From Alteriqipengyuania bathyomarina_B (GTDB taxonomy: Bacteria > Pseudomonadota > Alphaproteobacteria > Sphingomonadales > Sphingomonadaceae), in contig NZ_JBCFZM010000001.1 in the NCBI RefSeq assembly GCF_038594605.1, forward strand, positions 496,001-560,000: 64,000 nucleotides of DNA. Reading direction: 5' to 3'. The notes beneath the pieces were generated by a model that was given only the letters and a program-made list of their open reading frames with translations, was not told the origin of the DNA and ran no database searches. Below, one piece after another: positions 10,942 to 18,945 of the stretch. Each line of letters starts with the position of its first letter. Within the stretch, counting starts at the first letter, position 1. The translations under genes and the position numbers were made by a program.

Positions 10942-11961
10942 ATGCTTGAAGTGCCAACCCCTCCCTCGGCTCTGAAGCCGATCGCCATCGGCGACGTGCG
11001 TGTCGAAACGCCGGTCGTCCTCGCGCCCATGACCGGCGTGACCGACATGCCGTTCCGCACGCTGGTGCGTCGCTATGGCTCGGGCCTCAACGTGACCGAG
11101 ATGATCGCCAGCGAGGCCGCGATCCGCGAAACCCGCCAGAGCGTGCAGAAAGCGGCGTGGGACCGGATCGAGGAGCCGGTGAGCATGCAGCTGGTCGGCT
11201 GCGACCCGGCGAGCATGGCCGAGGCTGCGAAATTGCAGGAAGGCAATGGCGCGGCCATCATAGATATCAATTTCGGCTGCCCGGTGCGCAAGGTCGTCGG
11301 CCAGCTGGCCGGCAGCGCGCTGATGCGCGAAGTGCCGCTGGCGACCAAGCTGATGGAAGCGACGGTCAAGGCGGTCGATGTCCCGGTGACAGTCAAGATG
11401 CGGATGGGCTGGGACCACGCAAGCCTCAACGCGCCCGAGCTGGCGCGGATTGCCGAGGATCTGGGCGTCAAGATGATCACCGTCCACGGCCGCACGCGCA
11501 ACCAGATGTACAAGGGGTCTGCCGACTGGTCCTTCATCGCCAAGGTGAAGGAAGCGGTGAACATTCCGGTGATCGTCAACGGCGACATCTGCAGTATCGA
11601 CGATGCCGCCAAGGCGCTGGAGCAATCCGGCGCGGACGGACTCATGATCGGTCGCGGCGCCTATGGCCGCCCGTGGCTGCTCGGCCAGGTTATGCATTGG
11701 TGGCAGACCGGCGAAAAGCGGGCCGATCCGCCGCTGAACGAGCAATATGCGGTCGTCGTTGAGCATTTCCGCCGGATGCTCGATCACTATACCCCCGAGG
11801 TCGGAGTCAAGATCGCGCGCAAGCATCTGGGGTGGTACGTGAAAGGTCTCTACGGCTCGTCTGAGTTCCGCAAGACGGTCAACTTCATCGACGATCCGGC
11901 GCAGGTGCTGGGCGAGATTGAGCGGTTCTACGAACCCTTCCTTGTCCGCACCGCCGCATAG
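10942..11961 (+). CDS. dusB: tRNA-dihydrouridine synthase B (NifR3)
   Basis: FMN-dependent enzyme that reduces uridines in the tRNA D-loop using NADPH. The 339-residue frame shows the N-terminal VVLAPMTGVTDMPFR flavin segment, the catalytic Cys113 in NFGCPVRKV, and HGRTRNQMYKG. The start at ATG 10942 matches the family N-terminus; upstream in-frame codons would add an atypical extension. In many alphaproteobacteria this gene (nifR3) heads ntrB-ntrC-ntrY-ntrX; here it is followed 115 bases later directly by ntrY. Confidence 0.96.
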   Translation: MLEVPTPPSALKPIAIGDVRVETPVVLAPMTGVTDMPFRTLVRRYGSGLNVTEMIASEAAIRETRQSVQKAAWDRIEEPVSMQLVGCDPASMAEAAKLQEGNGAAIIDINFGCPVRKVVGQLAGSALMREVPLATKLMEATVKAVDVPVTVKMRMGWDHASLNAPELARIAEDLGVKMITVHGRTRNQMYKGSADWSFIAKVKEAVNIPVIVNGDICSIDDAAKALEQSGADGLMIGRGAYGRPWLLGQVMHWWQTGEKRADPPLNEQYAVVVEHFRRMLDHYTPEVGVKIARKHLGWYVKGLYGSSEFRKTVNFIDDPAQVLGEIERFYEPFLVRTAA

Positions 11962-12076
11962 CGGCCCCTCCCGATCTGCCTGCTGCCACGAGGCGTTGCC
12001 CATATGCGGCACGAAGTGGGACGAACAGGCTTTGTAACTTGTATTCCGGCAACAGCGATGTTGTAAGTTCGCAACG

Positions 12077-14311
12077 ATGGCGACTGCTTCAAGAAGGACA
12101 ATCCGCGGGTCACGCTTCACACGGCGTCTGGTCGTGGTGTCGCGGCGCGCCAATCTGTTCGCCTGGCTCGAGATCGCGGCCGCAGTAGCCCTCGCGATCA
12201 TGATCGTCGCGACTTGGACGGCATTTTCCAATGGCGACGACCAGTCCAGCCTGCTGCCGACGCAGCAGGTTTCGATCCTGCTGGTCGGCGCACTGGTCCC
12301 CGCCATGGCGCTGCTGGTGCTGCTCGGGCGCAGGCTCGCGCTCAAGCGAGCGGCGGGTAGCACCGCAAGGCTGCACGTGCGCCTCGTGTTCGTGTTTTCG
12401 TTGATCGCCGCCGTCCCGACGCTGCTGGTGGCGGCTTTTGCCGCGGTCCTTTTCCAATCGGGCGTCGATTTCTGGTTTTCGAACACATCGCGCGGTCTGC
12501 TCGAAAGTGCCAACGAGCTTGCGCGCGGTTATTACGAACAGAATCAGGTCGACGTGTCGAACCAGACCCGCGCGATGGCGGGCGACATGCTGTCGATCCT
12601 TCAGGGGCGCTCTGGTGCGGATCTCGCGGAGCCGGAGTTCCTCGATCTCTACCGGCTTCAGGTGCAGGGGAGGGACCTCAATGAAAGCGCCATCCTGCAG
12701 GCCTTTCCGAACGGGCTCGTCACGACTCCCGTCGCCATCGGACTGGTCAGCGGGAACGAGCCCGCCGCCACGCTGGAAAAGGCGCTTGAGCAGCTCGATG
12801 CGGGCGAGATCGAGGTGGTCTTCGCCAGCCCCGAACGGATCGAGGCGGTGACTGCCATCGATCGTTCGGCCGGAATCTATCTCTACAATGCGCGCAATAC
12901 CGAAGCGCTGGCCTTCAGCCAGTGGGAGAAGGCGGGCGAGGTCGTCGCCCGCTACGAAGGCCTGCGCGAACGTGCCCGTGCCTTGCAGCTGCGCTTCAAC
13001 CTCGCGCTGTTCTTCGTCAGCCTTGCGCTGGTTGGCTTCGCGGTATGGTTCGCGTTGCGGTTTGCGGATCGGCAGGTCGAACCGCTGACCGATCTGGTTG
13101 CCGCCGCTCGGAAGGTGGGCGCGGGGAACTTCTCGCTCCGGGTCGAAGGGCGCACGGGCGCCGACGAGATCGGCATGCTCAACCGCGCCTTCAATCGTAT
13201 GACAGCGCAGCTGGAAGCGCAGACCGACGATCTGGTTCAGGCCAACCGTCAGCTGGAGGAGCGGCGGGCCTTTATCGAGGCGGTGCTCGAATCGATGAGC
13301 GCAGGCATCGTCTCGCTCGACGAGACAGGGGCGATCCAGCTGATGAACACCTCCGCCCGCCGTCTGCTGTTCGACGATCTGAGCGAAGAGGGGCGGGGCA
13401 GGGCCTTCGCCGGGGTCTCGCCGCAGATTGCCGCGCTGCTCGATCAGGGCGCCGAAAACGGCATCGTCACGATCAACAAGGGCCCGGATCTGCTGACGCT
13501 CGCTGTGCGGGTCGCGCCTGCGACGGGCGGCCACGTCATTACCTTCGAGGATATCACCCGCCAGCTCATCGATCAGCGCCGCGCCGCATGGTCCGACGTG
13601 GCACGCCGCATCGCGCACGAGATCAAGAACCCGCTGACCCCGATCCAGCTCGCGACCGAGCGGCTGAAGCGTCGCTATCGCAAGCAGATCAGCGAGGGTG
13701 AGGAATTGTTCGACGAGCTGACCAGCACGATCGTGCGGCAGGTCACTGCGCTGCGCACCATGGTCGATGAATTCTCGTCCTTTGCCCGCCTGCCCAAGCC
13801 CATGTTCCGGGACGAGGACGCGCTCGATCTGGTTCGGCAGGCGGTGTTTCTGCAAGAAGTCGCGCATCAGGACATTGCCTTCTGCCTCGAAACGCCGGGT
13901 GGCGAGGTTCCCCTCAGCTGCGACCGGCACCAGTTCGGCCAGGCGATGACCAACGTACTCAAGAACGCGGTCGAAGCGGTTCAGGCGCGTGCGGCGGATG
14001 TGGGCGAGGGGAAGGACGAGGGCGAAGAGTTTGCGGGACGGATTGCGGTGTCGATCACGCCGGAGAACGACTTCGTCGATATCCGCATCACCGATAATGG
14101 CGTAGGGTTGCCAGCGGAGCGGGATCGGATCGCCGAACCCTATGTGACAACGCGAGAGAAGGGCACCGGGCTCGGTCTCGCGATCGTGAGCAAGATCGTC
14201 GAAGAGCACGGCGGCGAGATGAGCTTCGCGCCGATGGCCGAAGGCGGCACGCAGGTGATTCTGCGCTTTGCCCGAAATCCCGCACCCGCGACGGAAGACA
14301 TGACGTCATGA
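12077..14311 (+). CDS. ntrY: NtrY sensor histidine kinase
   Basis: A 744-residue membrane histidine kinase, partner of NtrX in nitrogen and redox/envelope signalling. Order: N-terminal helices at about 25-50, 65-85 and 100-125, a periplasmic sensor region to about 305, another membrane helix near 310-330, a HAMP linker (DRQVEPLTDLVAAARKVG), a PAS domain from about 390 to 500, then the kinase core. The H-box ARRIAHEIKNPLTPIQ places the phospho-acceptor at His514. N (ITDNGVGLP) and G (KGTGLGLAIV) boxes follow. The 28-base gap to ntrX carries a strong ribosome binding site, so the two are co-transcribed. Confidence 0.95.
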   Translation: MATASRRTIRGSRFTRRLVVVSRRANLFAWLEIAAAVALAIMIVATWTAFSNGDDQSSLLPTQQVSILLVGALVPAMALLVLLGRRLALKRAAGSTARLHVRLVFVFSLIAAVPTLLVAAFAAVLFQSGVDFWFSNTSRGLLESANELARGYYEQNQVDVSNQTRAMAGDMLSILQGRSGADLAEPEFLDLYRLQVQGRDLNESAILQAFPNGLVTTPVAIGLVSGNEPAATLEKALEQLDAGEIEVVFASPERIEAVTAIDRSAGIYLYNARNTEALAFSQWEKAGEVVARYEGLRERARALQLRFNLALFFVSLALVGFAVWFALRFADRQVEPLTDLVAAARKVGAGNFSLRVEGRTGADEIGMLNRAFNRMTAQLEAQTDDLVQANRQLEERRAFIEAVLESMSAGIVSLDETGAIQLMNTSARRLLFDDLSEEGRGRAFAGVSPQIAALLDQGAENGIVTINKGPDLLTLAVRVAPATGGHVITFEDITRQLIDQRRAAWSDVARRIAHEIKNPLTPIQLATERLKRRYRKQISEGEELFDELTSTIVRQVTALRTMVDEFSSFARLPKPMFRDEDALDLVRQAVFLQEVAHQDIAFCLETPGGEVPLSCDRHQFGQAMTNVLKNAVEAVQARAADVGEGKDEGEEFAGRIAVSITPENDFVDIRITDNGVGLPAERDRIAEPYVTTREKGTGLGLAIVSKIVEEHGGEMSFAPMAEGGTQVILRFARNPAPATEDMTS

Positions 14312-14339
14312 GGGTTCATTTTCATACGAGGAGGCGCTG

Positions 14340-15719
14340 ATGGCGCTCGATATTCTGGTTGTCGACGACGAGCGCGATATTCGCGATCTGGTGTCCGGCG
14401 TGCTCAGCGACGAAGGCTACGAATGCCGTGTTGCGGGCGACAGCGGCACCGCGCTGCGTCTGGTGGACGAACGCCGGCCGAGCCTCGTGCTGCTCGACGT
14501 CTGGCTGCACGGGAGCCCGATGGACGGGCTCGAAGTGCTCGACGCGATCAAGGCGCGCGAACCCGAACTGCCGGTCATCATCTTTTCGGGGCATGGCAAC
14601 ATCGACACCGCTGTCTCTGCGGTCAGCCGCGGAGCGATGGATTTCATCGAGAAGCCGTTCGAAACCGAACGCCTCCTGCTGCTGGTCGAACGCGCGACCG
14701 AGACCGAGCGGCTGCGACGCGAGAATATCCAGCTCAAGCAGGATAATGGCGGCGCCGGCGAGGAATTCACGGGCAATTCGGCACCGGTCAACCAGGTCAG
14801 GGCGACGCTGAAACGGGTCGCCAACACGGGGAGCCGTGTGCTCATCAGTGGCCCCGCCGGCAGCGGCAAGGAGGTCGCCGCGCGCCTGCTCCACAGCTGG
14901 AGCCCGCGCGCCTCCGGCGCTTTCGTGATCGTCAATTCGGCCCGCATTACCTCCGAACGCTTCGAACAGGAGCTGTTCGGCGAAGAGGCGGAAGGCAAGC
15001 TGGTTCGCGCAGGCCTGCTGGAGATGGCGGATGGCGGTACGCTCTACCTCGACGAGGTGGCGGACATGCCGCTTTCCACGCAGGCACGCATCCTGCGCGT
15101 GCTGACCGAGCAGAGCTTCGTCCGGGTCGGCGGCAACCGGCAGATCGGGGTCGACATGCGAGTGGTCAGCTCGACATCGCGCGATCTCCAGAAGGAAATC
15201 GAGGAAGGGCGTTTTCGCGAAGATCTGTTCTATCGCCTGAACGTCGTTCCGGTCGAAATCCCCTCGCTGGCGGACCGGCGCGACGACATCCCCGCGCTCG
15301 CGACCCATTTCTTCGCCCGCTATGCATCCGAGCAGGGGCTGCAACCGCCCGAGGTCAGCGAAGAGGCGCTTGCGACCCTTCAGGCCTACGACTGGCCGGG
15401 CAATGTGCGCGAATTGCGGAACGTGGTTGAGCGAACCGTGATCCTCTCCCCGCGTGACAAGATGCAGGTGATCGAGCCCGATATGCTGCCGGGTGAAATC
15501 ACCGAGGGCGGGGCCAAGGGCGGAATTGGCATGTCGAGCCTGATGGGCGTGCCTCTGCGCGAGGCGCGTGAGGAATTCGAGCGTGAATATCTAACGATCC
15601 AAATCCGACGTTTTTCTGGCAATATCTCCAAAACCGCCAGTTTCATCGGCATGGAACGCTCCGCATTGCACCGCAAACTCAAGATACTGGGTATGACCGA
15701 TCGCAAGGATGAAGACTGA
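14340..15719 (+). CDS. ntrX: NtrX response regulator
   Basis: A 459-residue response regulator: receiver at 1-120 (Asp9, Asp10, phospho-acceptor Asp53, Lys105), AAA+ domain at about 140-380 with Walker A GPAGSGKE (171-178) and Walker B TLYLDE (234-239), and a Fis-type helix-turn-helix at about 420-455. The segment after ELFG reads EEAEGKLVRAGLLEMA, so the GAFTGA loop that contacts sigma-54 is absent. NtrX should therefore act as a DNA-binding regulator without sigma-54 remodelling, which fits what is reported for other alphaproteobacterial NtrX proteins. A GAGGAGG-like site precedes the ATG. Downstream is a 179-base gap before hfq. Confidence 0.96.
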   Translation: MALDILVVDDERDIRDLVSGVLSDEGYECRVAGDSGTALRLVDERRPSLVLLDVWLHGSPMDGLEVLDAIKAREPELPVIIFSGHGNIDTAVSAVSRGAMDFIEKPFETERLLLLVERATETERLRRENIQLKQDNGGAGEEFTGNSAPVNQVRATLKRVANTGSRVLISGPAGSGKEVAARLLHSWSPRASGAFVIVNSARITSERFEQELFGEEAEGKLVRAGLLEMADGGTLYLDEVADMPLSTQARILRVLTEQSFVRVGGNRQIGVDMRVVSSTSRDLQKEIEEGRFREDLFYRLNVVPVEIPSLADRRDDIPALATHFFARYASEQGLQPPEVSEEALATLQAYDWPGNVRELRNVVERTVILSPRDKMQVIEPDMLPGEITEGGAKGGIGMSSLMGVPLREAREEFEREYLTIQIRRFSGNISKTASFIGMERSALHRKLKILGMTDRKDED

Positions 15720-15898
15720 GTTGCAGGCGTTGGGGACGCGGCGCTAAGCACCAGGAGAAGCAGAACTAGCTAGCACCGGTGGAACGCTAGGCCGCGGCAG
15801 GCATTTTTTATGGTAAGTCCTGCCATTGCGCACCGCGCACCGGCATCCGATTTGAGCGACGCGGCACCGCTGAGGCCGCCAAGAACAGGAAATGGGTC

Positions 15899-16528
15899 AT
15901 GCCCGAAGGAAAGACGCTCTCGATCCGCACCAAGGCCAAGCCGCTCGACGAACCGGTCGATGTGAGCGAAGACCATGACGAAGTACCGCCGCGCCCGAAA
16001 GCCAAGAAGGCCACTGCGCCGCGCCAGTCCAACCGCGCGGAAAAGCAACCCGGCCTGCAGGATGGCTTTCTGAATATCCTGCGGCGTGAAAAGGAACCCG
16101 TGACGGTGTTTCTGGTCAAGGGCGTGAAGCTTCAGGGCATCATTACCTGGTTCGACAATTTCTCGCTGCTGTTGCGGCGTGACGGGCAATCGCAGCTCGT
16201 CTACAAGCATGCGATCAGCACGATCATGCCCGCCAATCCGATGGATGCGGAGCAGTTCTCCAACCAGGACAGCGGCAAGAAGCAGCGCCAGTTGCAGGAT
16301 GTATTCCTCGGCCGTGTCAGCGAGGCCGAGGTCCAGGTTACCATGTTCCTCGTCAATGGCGTGATGCTGCAGGGCCGGATTGCGGCCTATGATCTCTTCT
16401 GCACGCTGCTGGAGCGCGATGGTTACGTCCAGCTGGCCTACAAGCACGCCGTCTCTACCATCCAGCCTTCCGGCCCGGTCGATCTCAGCGACTGGGAAGG
16501 CGAGGATGATGACGACGACGACGATTGA
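15899..16528 (+). CDS. hfq: Hfq with two tandem Sm domains
   Basis: RNA chaperone that pairs small RNAs with mRNAs, here 209 residues instead of 75-100 and carrying two Hfq cores. Domain 1 (about 50-115) is canonical: LQD (Gln54), rim RREK (62-65), FDNF (85-88), VYKHAISTIMP. Domain 2 (about 129-192) keeps the fold (LQDVFL, Gln133; FLVNGVMLQG; AYKHAVSTI) but has SEAE at 141-144 in place of the basic rim, LF instead of NF at 166-167, and Met156 for the distal-face Lys (E. coli Lys31). A charged, Pro-rich 49-residue N-terminal extension and an aspartate-rich tail (seven Asp) flank the domains. Position after ntrX and before hflX-mazG confirms it is the hfq locus, not a paralogue. Confidence 0.95.
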   Translation: MPEGKTLSIRTKAKPLDEPVDVSEDHDEVPPRPKAKKATAPRQSNRAEKQPGLQDGFLNILRREKEPVTVFLVKGVKLQGIITWFDNFSLLLRRDGQSQLVYKHAISTIMPANPMDAEQFSNQDSGKKQRQLQDVFLGRVSEAEVQVTMFLVNGVMLQGRIAAYDLFCTLLERDGYVQLAYKHAVSTIQPSGPVDLSDWEGEDDDDDDD

Positions 16529-16569
16529 CAGGAACCAGCTAAATTTTCGATGATGATCTGCAAGGCGAG

Positions 16570-17898
16570 GTGACGCGCGGCGCGCGCGCCATCGTCGTCT
16601 GCCCCGATATCCGTGGCCAGGCCAATGATCTGCCGGCCGATGAACGCCTGGCCGAGGCGATCGGCCTCGCCAATGCGATCGGCATCGTGGTGGCCGAAAG
16701 CTATGTTCAGCCGGTGCGCGATGTGCGGCCCGCGACGCTGTTCGGGGCAGGGCAGGTCGAGCAGATCGGCGTCGATGCCGAAATGGCGGAGGCGGAACTG
16801 ATTATCGTCGATGGCGCGCTCTCCGCGATCCAGCAGCGCACGCTCGAAGAAAAGCTGAAGCGCAAGGTAATCGACCGGACCGGGCTGATCCTCGAAATCT
16901 TCGGCGAGCGCGCGGCGACGGCGGAAGGGCGCCTGCAGGTCGAACTCGCCCACCTCGACTATCAGGCGAGCCGTCTGGTACGCAGCTGGACCCACCTCGA
17001 ACGCCAGCGTGGCGGTTACGGCTTCCTCGGCGGTCCCGGCGAAACGCAGATCGAAGCCGACCGGCGGATGATCCGCACCCGCATGAGTCGGCTGCGCAAG
17101 GAGCTGGAGCAGGTGCGCAAGACCCGTGCGCTCCACCGCGAGCGGCGCAATCGCGCACCGTGGCCGGTCATCGCGCTGGTCGGTTATACCAACGCCGGCA
17201 AGTCGACGATTTTCAATCGACTCACCGGTGCGGACGTGATGGCCGAAGACCTGCTGTTCGCCACGCTCGATCCGACCATGCGCGCCATTGGCCTTCCGGG
17301 GGTGGAAAAGGCGATCCTCTCGGACACGGTGGGCTTCATTTCCGATTTGCCGACGCAGCTCGTCGCGGCATTCCGCGCCACACTGGAAGAAGTCACCAAT
17401 GCGGACCTGATTCTGCATGTGCGCGACATCGCCAATCCCTCCAGCGCGGCGCAGAAAACGCAGGTTCTCGAAGTCCTGCGGGGTCTCGGCGTGGTCGGCA
17501 CGCTCGAGGAGGGGGCCGAGGACGAAGGGGAGGGCTCTGTCGTGATCCCGATCGTCGAGGTCTGGAACAAGTGGGATCTGCTCGCCGAGGACGTTCGCGA
17601 GGACCTCGCTGCCCGGGCTGCCGAGGATGAAGAAGTCGTGCCGCTCTCCGCCGAGACCGGGTTCAATCTGGAAGGACTCGAGGCAACGATCGCGAACGTG
17701 CTGACGCGCGGTGCGACCATTCGCGAATTCGTGCTTCCTGCCTCTGCCGGACGCGAGATTGCGTGGTTGCACGCGCATGGCGACGTGATCGAGGAAGAGG
17801 AAATCGATGGAGAGGGGGGTAGCGGCCCCCAGCATCGGCTCATCGTGCGGCTCGGGCCCAAGGAATTGGGCCAGTTCGAGAGTTTCGACCTAGTCTGA
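16570..17898 (+). CDS. hflX: GTPase HflX
   Basis: Ribosome-associated GTPase that splits stalled or heat-damaged 70S ribosomes. The 442 residues show the HflX N-domain (RPATLFGAGQVEQIG), a GGPGETQIEADRR linker, then the G domain with Walker A GYTNAGKST (205-213), DTVGFI and NKWD. It has a low-complexity acidic insert (EEGAEDEGEG). GTG 16570 is the first standard start codon after an in-frame TAA at 16540; an in-frame ATT at 16543 would add nine residues. It follows hfq by 41 bases, the classic hfq-hflX pairing, and overlaps the 3' end of convergent mazG by nine bases. Confidence 0.95.
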   Translation: MTRGARAIVVCPDIRGQANDLPADERLAEAIGLANAIGIVVAESYVQPVRDVRPATLFGAGQVEQIGVDAEMAEAELIIVDGALSAIQQRTLEEKLKRKVIDRTGLILEIFGERAATAEGRLQVELAHLDYQASRLVRSWTHLERQRGGYGFLGGPGETQIEADRRMIRTRMSRLRKELEQVRKTRALHRERRNRAPWPVIALVGYTNAGKSTIFNRLTGADVMAEDLLFATLDPTMRAIGLPGVEKAILSDTVGFISDLPTQLVAAFRATLEEVTNADLILHVRDIANPSSAAQKTQVLEVLRGLGVVGTLEEGAEDEGEGSVVIPIVEVWNKWDLLAEDVREDLAARAAEDEEVVPLSAETGFNLEGLEATIANVLTRGATIREFVLPASAGREIAWLHAHGDVIEEEEIDGEGGSGPQHRLIVRLGPKELGQFESFDLV

Positions 17899-18669
17899 GG
17901 CGCGCTTTTCCGAGCGTTTTACGGCCTGCCAAAGGGCCTCCTGCGCATCGAGATCGAGCGTGGCGAAAGCGCCTTGGGCAAGCATTTCCATGCCGCGATA
18001 GCGCCGCTCGAACTTGTCGTTCGCCGCCTTGAGAGCCTCTTCGGGCTGGATACCATTTGCGCGAACCAGATTGACCGCCGCGAACAGCAAATCGCCTGCC
18101 TCTTCCTTGCGATCCGCCGGATTATCGGCCTCGGCAAGTTCGCGCGCTTCTTCTGCCAGTTTCTCCGCCGCGCCCGAGGGATCGGGCCAGTCGAACCCAT
18201 CGCGCGCTGCGCGCTTCTGAAGCTTTTCTGAGCGGAGCAGCGCGGGAAGGGCGCGCGCCACGCCGTCCATCGCGCTCTGCTGGCCCTTCGCTTCACGCTC
18301 CTGCGCCTTCAGCGCCTCCCATCGGGCTTCATCCATCTGGCCATCACCAGTGCCGAAGATATGCGGGTGGCGGGCCTCCATCTTGTCCGAAATGGCGCGC
18401 GCCACATCCTCGAAGGCGAATAAGCCGCGCTCCTGCGCCATGCGGGCATGGAACACGACCTGAAACAGCAGGTCGCCCAGTTCCTCACGCAGCTCGTCCA
18501 TAGCGTCGCGCTCAATTGCGTCGGCCACCTCGTAGGCTTCTTCGATGGTGTATGGCGCGATTGTGCCGAAATCCTGCGCGAGATCCCAATCGCATCCTTT
18601 TTGAGGATCGCGCAGCCGCGCCATGATGGATAGCAGACGGTCGAGTTGCGAGCTTTCCGGTGTGTTCAT
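17890..18669 (-). CDS. mazG: MazG nucleoside triphosphate pyrophosphohydrolase
   Basis: House-cleaning enzyme that hydrolyses (d)NTPs to monophosphates. The 259-residue protein has the two-domain layout of full-length MazG: the N-terminal all-alpha domain with the metal-binding EExxE...ExxD motifs (TIEEAYEVADAIE, EELGDLLFQVVFHARMAQE) and a second copy near 165-215 (KLAEEARELAEA, KEEAGDLLFAAVNLVRA). It is separated by 108 bases, including an AT-rich palindrome, from the small membrane protein gene upstream, so it may have its own promoter or be the tail of that operon. Confidence 0.95.
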   Translation of the reverse strand: MNTPESSQLDRLLSIMARLRDPQKGCDWDLAQDFGTIAPYTIEEAYEVADAIERDAMDELREELGDLLFQVVFHARMAQERGLFAFEDVARAISDKMEARHPHIFGTGDGQMDEARWEALKAQEREAKGQQSAMDGVARALPALLRSEKLQKRAARDGFDWPDPSGAAEKLAEEARELAEADNPADRKEEAGDLLFAAVNLVRANGIQPEEALKAANDKFERRYRGMEMLAQGAFATLDLDAQEALWQAVKRSEKRASD

Positions 18670-18722
18670 GGCAAGAGGGCATAGGAGCGCCGTGCCCGAC
18701 CGTCAGCATATCCTTTAGATGG

Positions 18723-18736
18723 ATAATATATATTAT
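18723..18736. repeat. Perfect 14-bp AT palindrome upstream of mazG
   Basis: ATAATATATATTAT is self-complementary and sits in a roughly 35-base AT-rich island, conspicuous in this GC-rich sequence, 54 bases upstream of the mazG ATG. It could be part of a mazG promoter or a binding site. No standard promoter spacing could be fitted convincingly. Confidence 0.4.
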
Positions 18737-18777
18737 GTAAAATAAAAGGTGTTTGTCGGGGCGGGCTCGACGCCACA

Positions 18778-18945
18778 CTACTGGATCGTCGTCACCAGCA
18801 GCATCAATGCCGTGATGATCACGGCCCAAATCAACGCATGGCGGAGCGATGTCTTCCAGTTGAGCCGAAACGACGCGAATGCGCTCACAGCCAAAACAAG
18901 CCAGCCAACCAATGCGATGATCTGGATCACTTCGAACTGGTTCAT
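18778..18945 (-). CDS. Small 55-residue membrane protein, unknown function
   Basis: A short frame starting MNQFEVIQIIALVGWLVLAV with two hydrophobic helices: one at about 6-24 and a second at about 37-53, separated by a basic turn (RLNWKTSLRHA). It ends at TAG 18778. Its ATG overlaps the TGA of the PhnP-like hydrolase gene as ATGA, the same coupling used throughout this operon, which is the best evidence that it is real. No known family is recognised. It may be a small membrane component of the hydrolase/TatD group or simply hitch-hike in the operon. Confidence 0.75.
   Translation of the reverse strand: MNQFEVIQIIALVGWLVLAVSAFASFRLNWKTSLRHALIWAVIITALMLLVTTIQ

Noticed and set aside
9778..12513. 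A 911-codon minus-strand frame across ispDF, dusB and the ntrY start
   Set aside because: It overlaps three well-supported genes in a different frame or strand and shows only Arg-rich low-complexity translation.
12110..14209. A 699-codon minus-strand frame opposite ntrY
   Set aside because: Antisense to a complete histidine kinase gene; no independent evidence.
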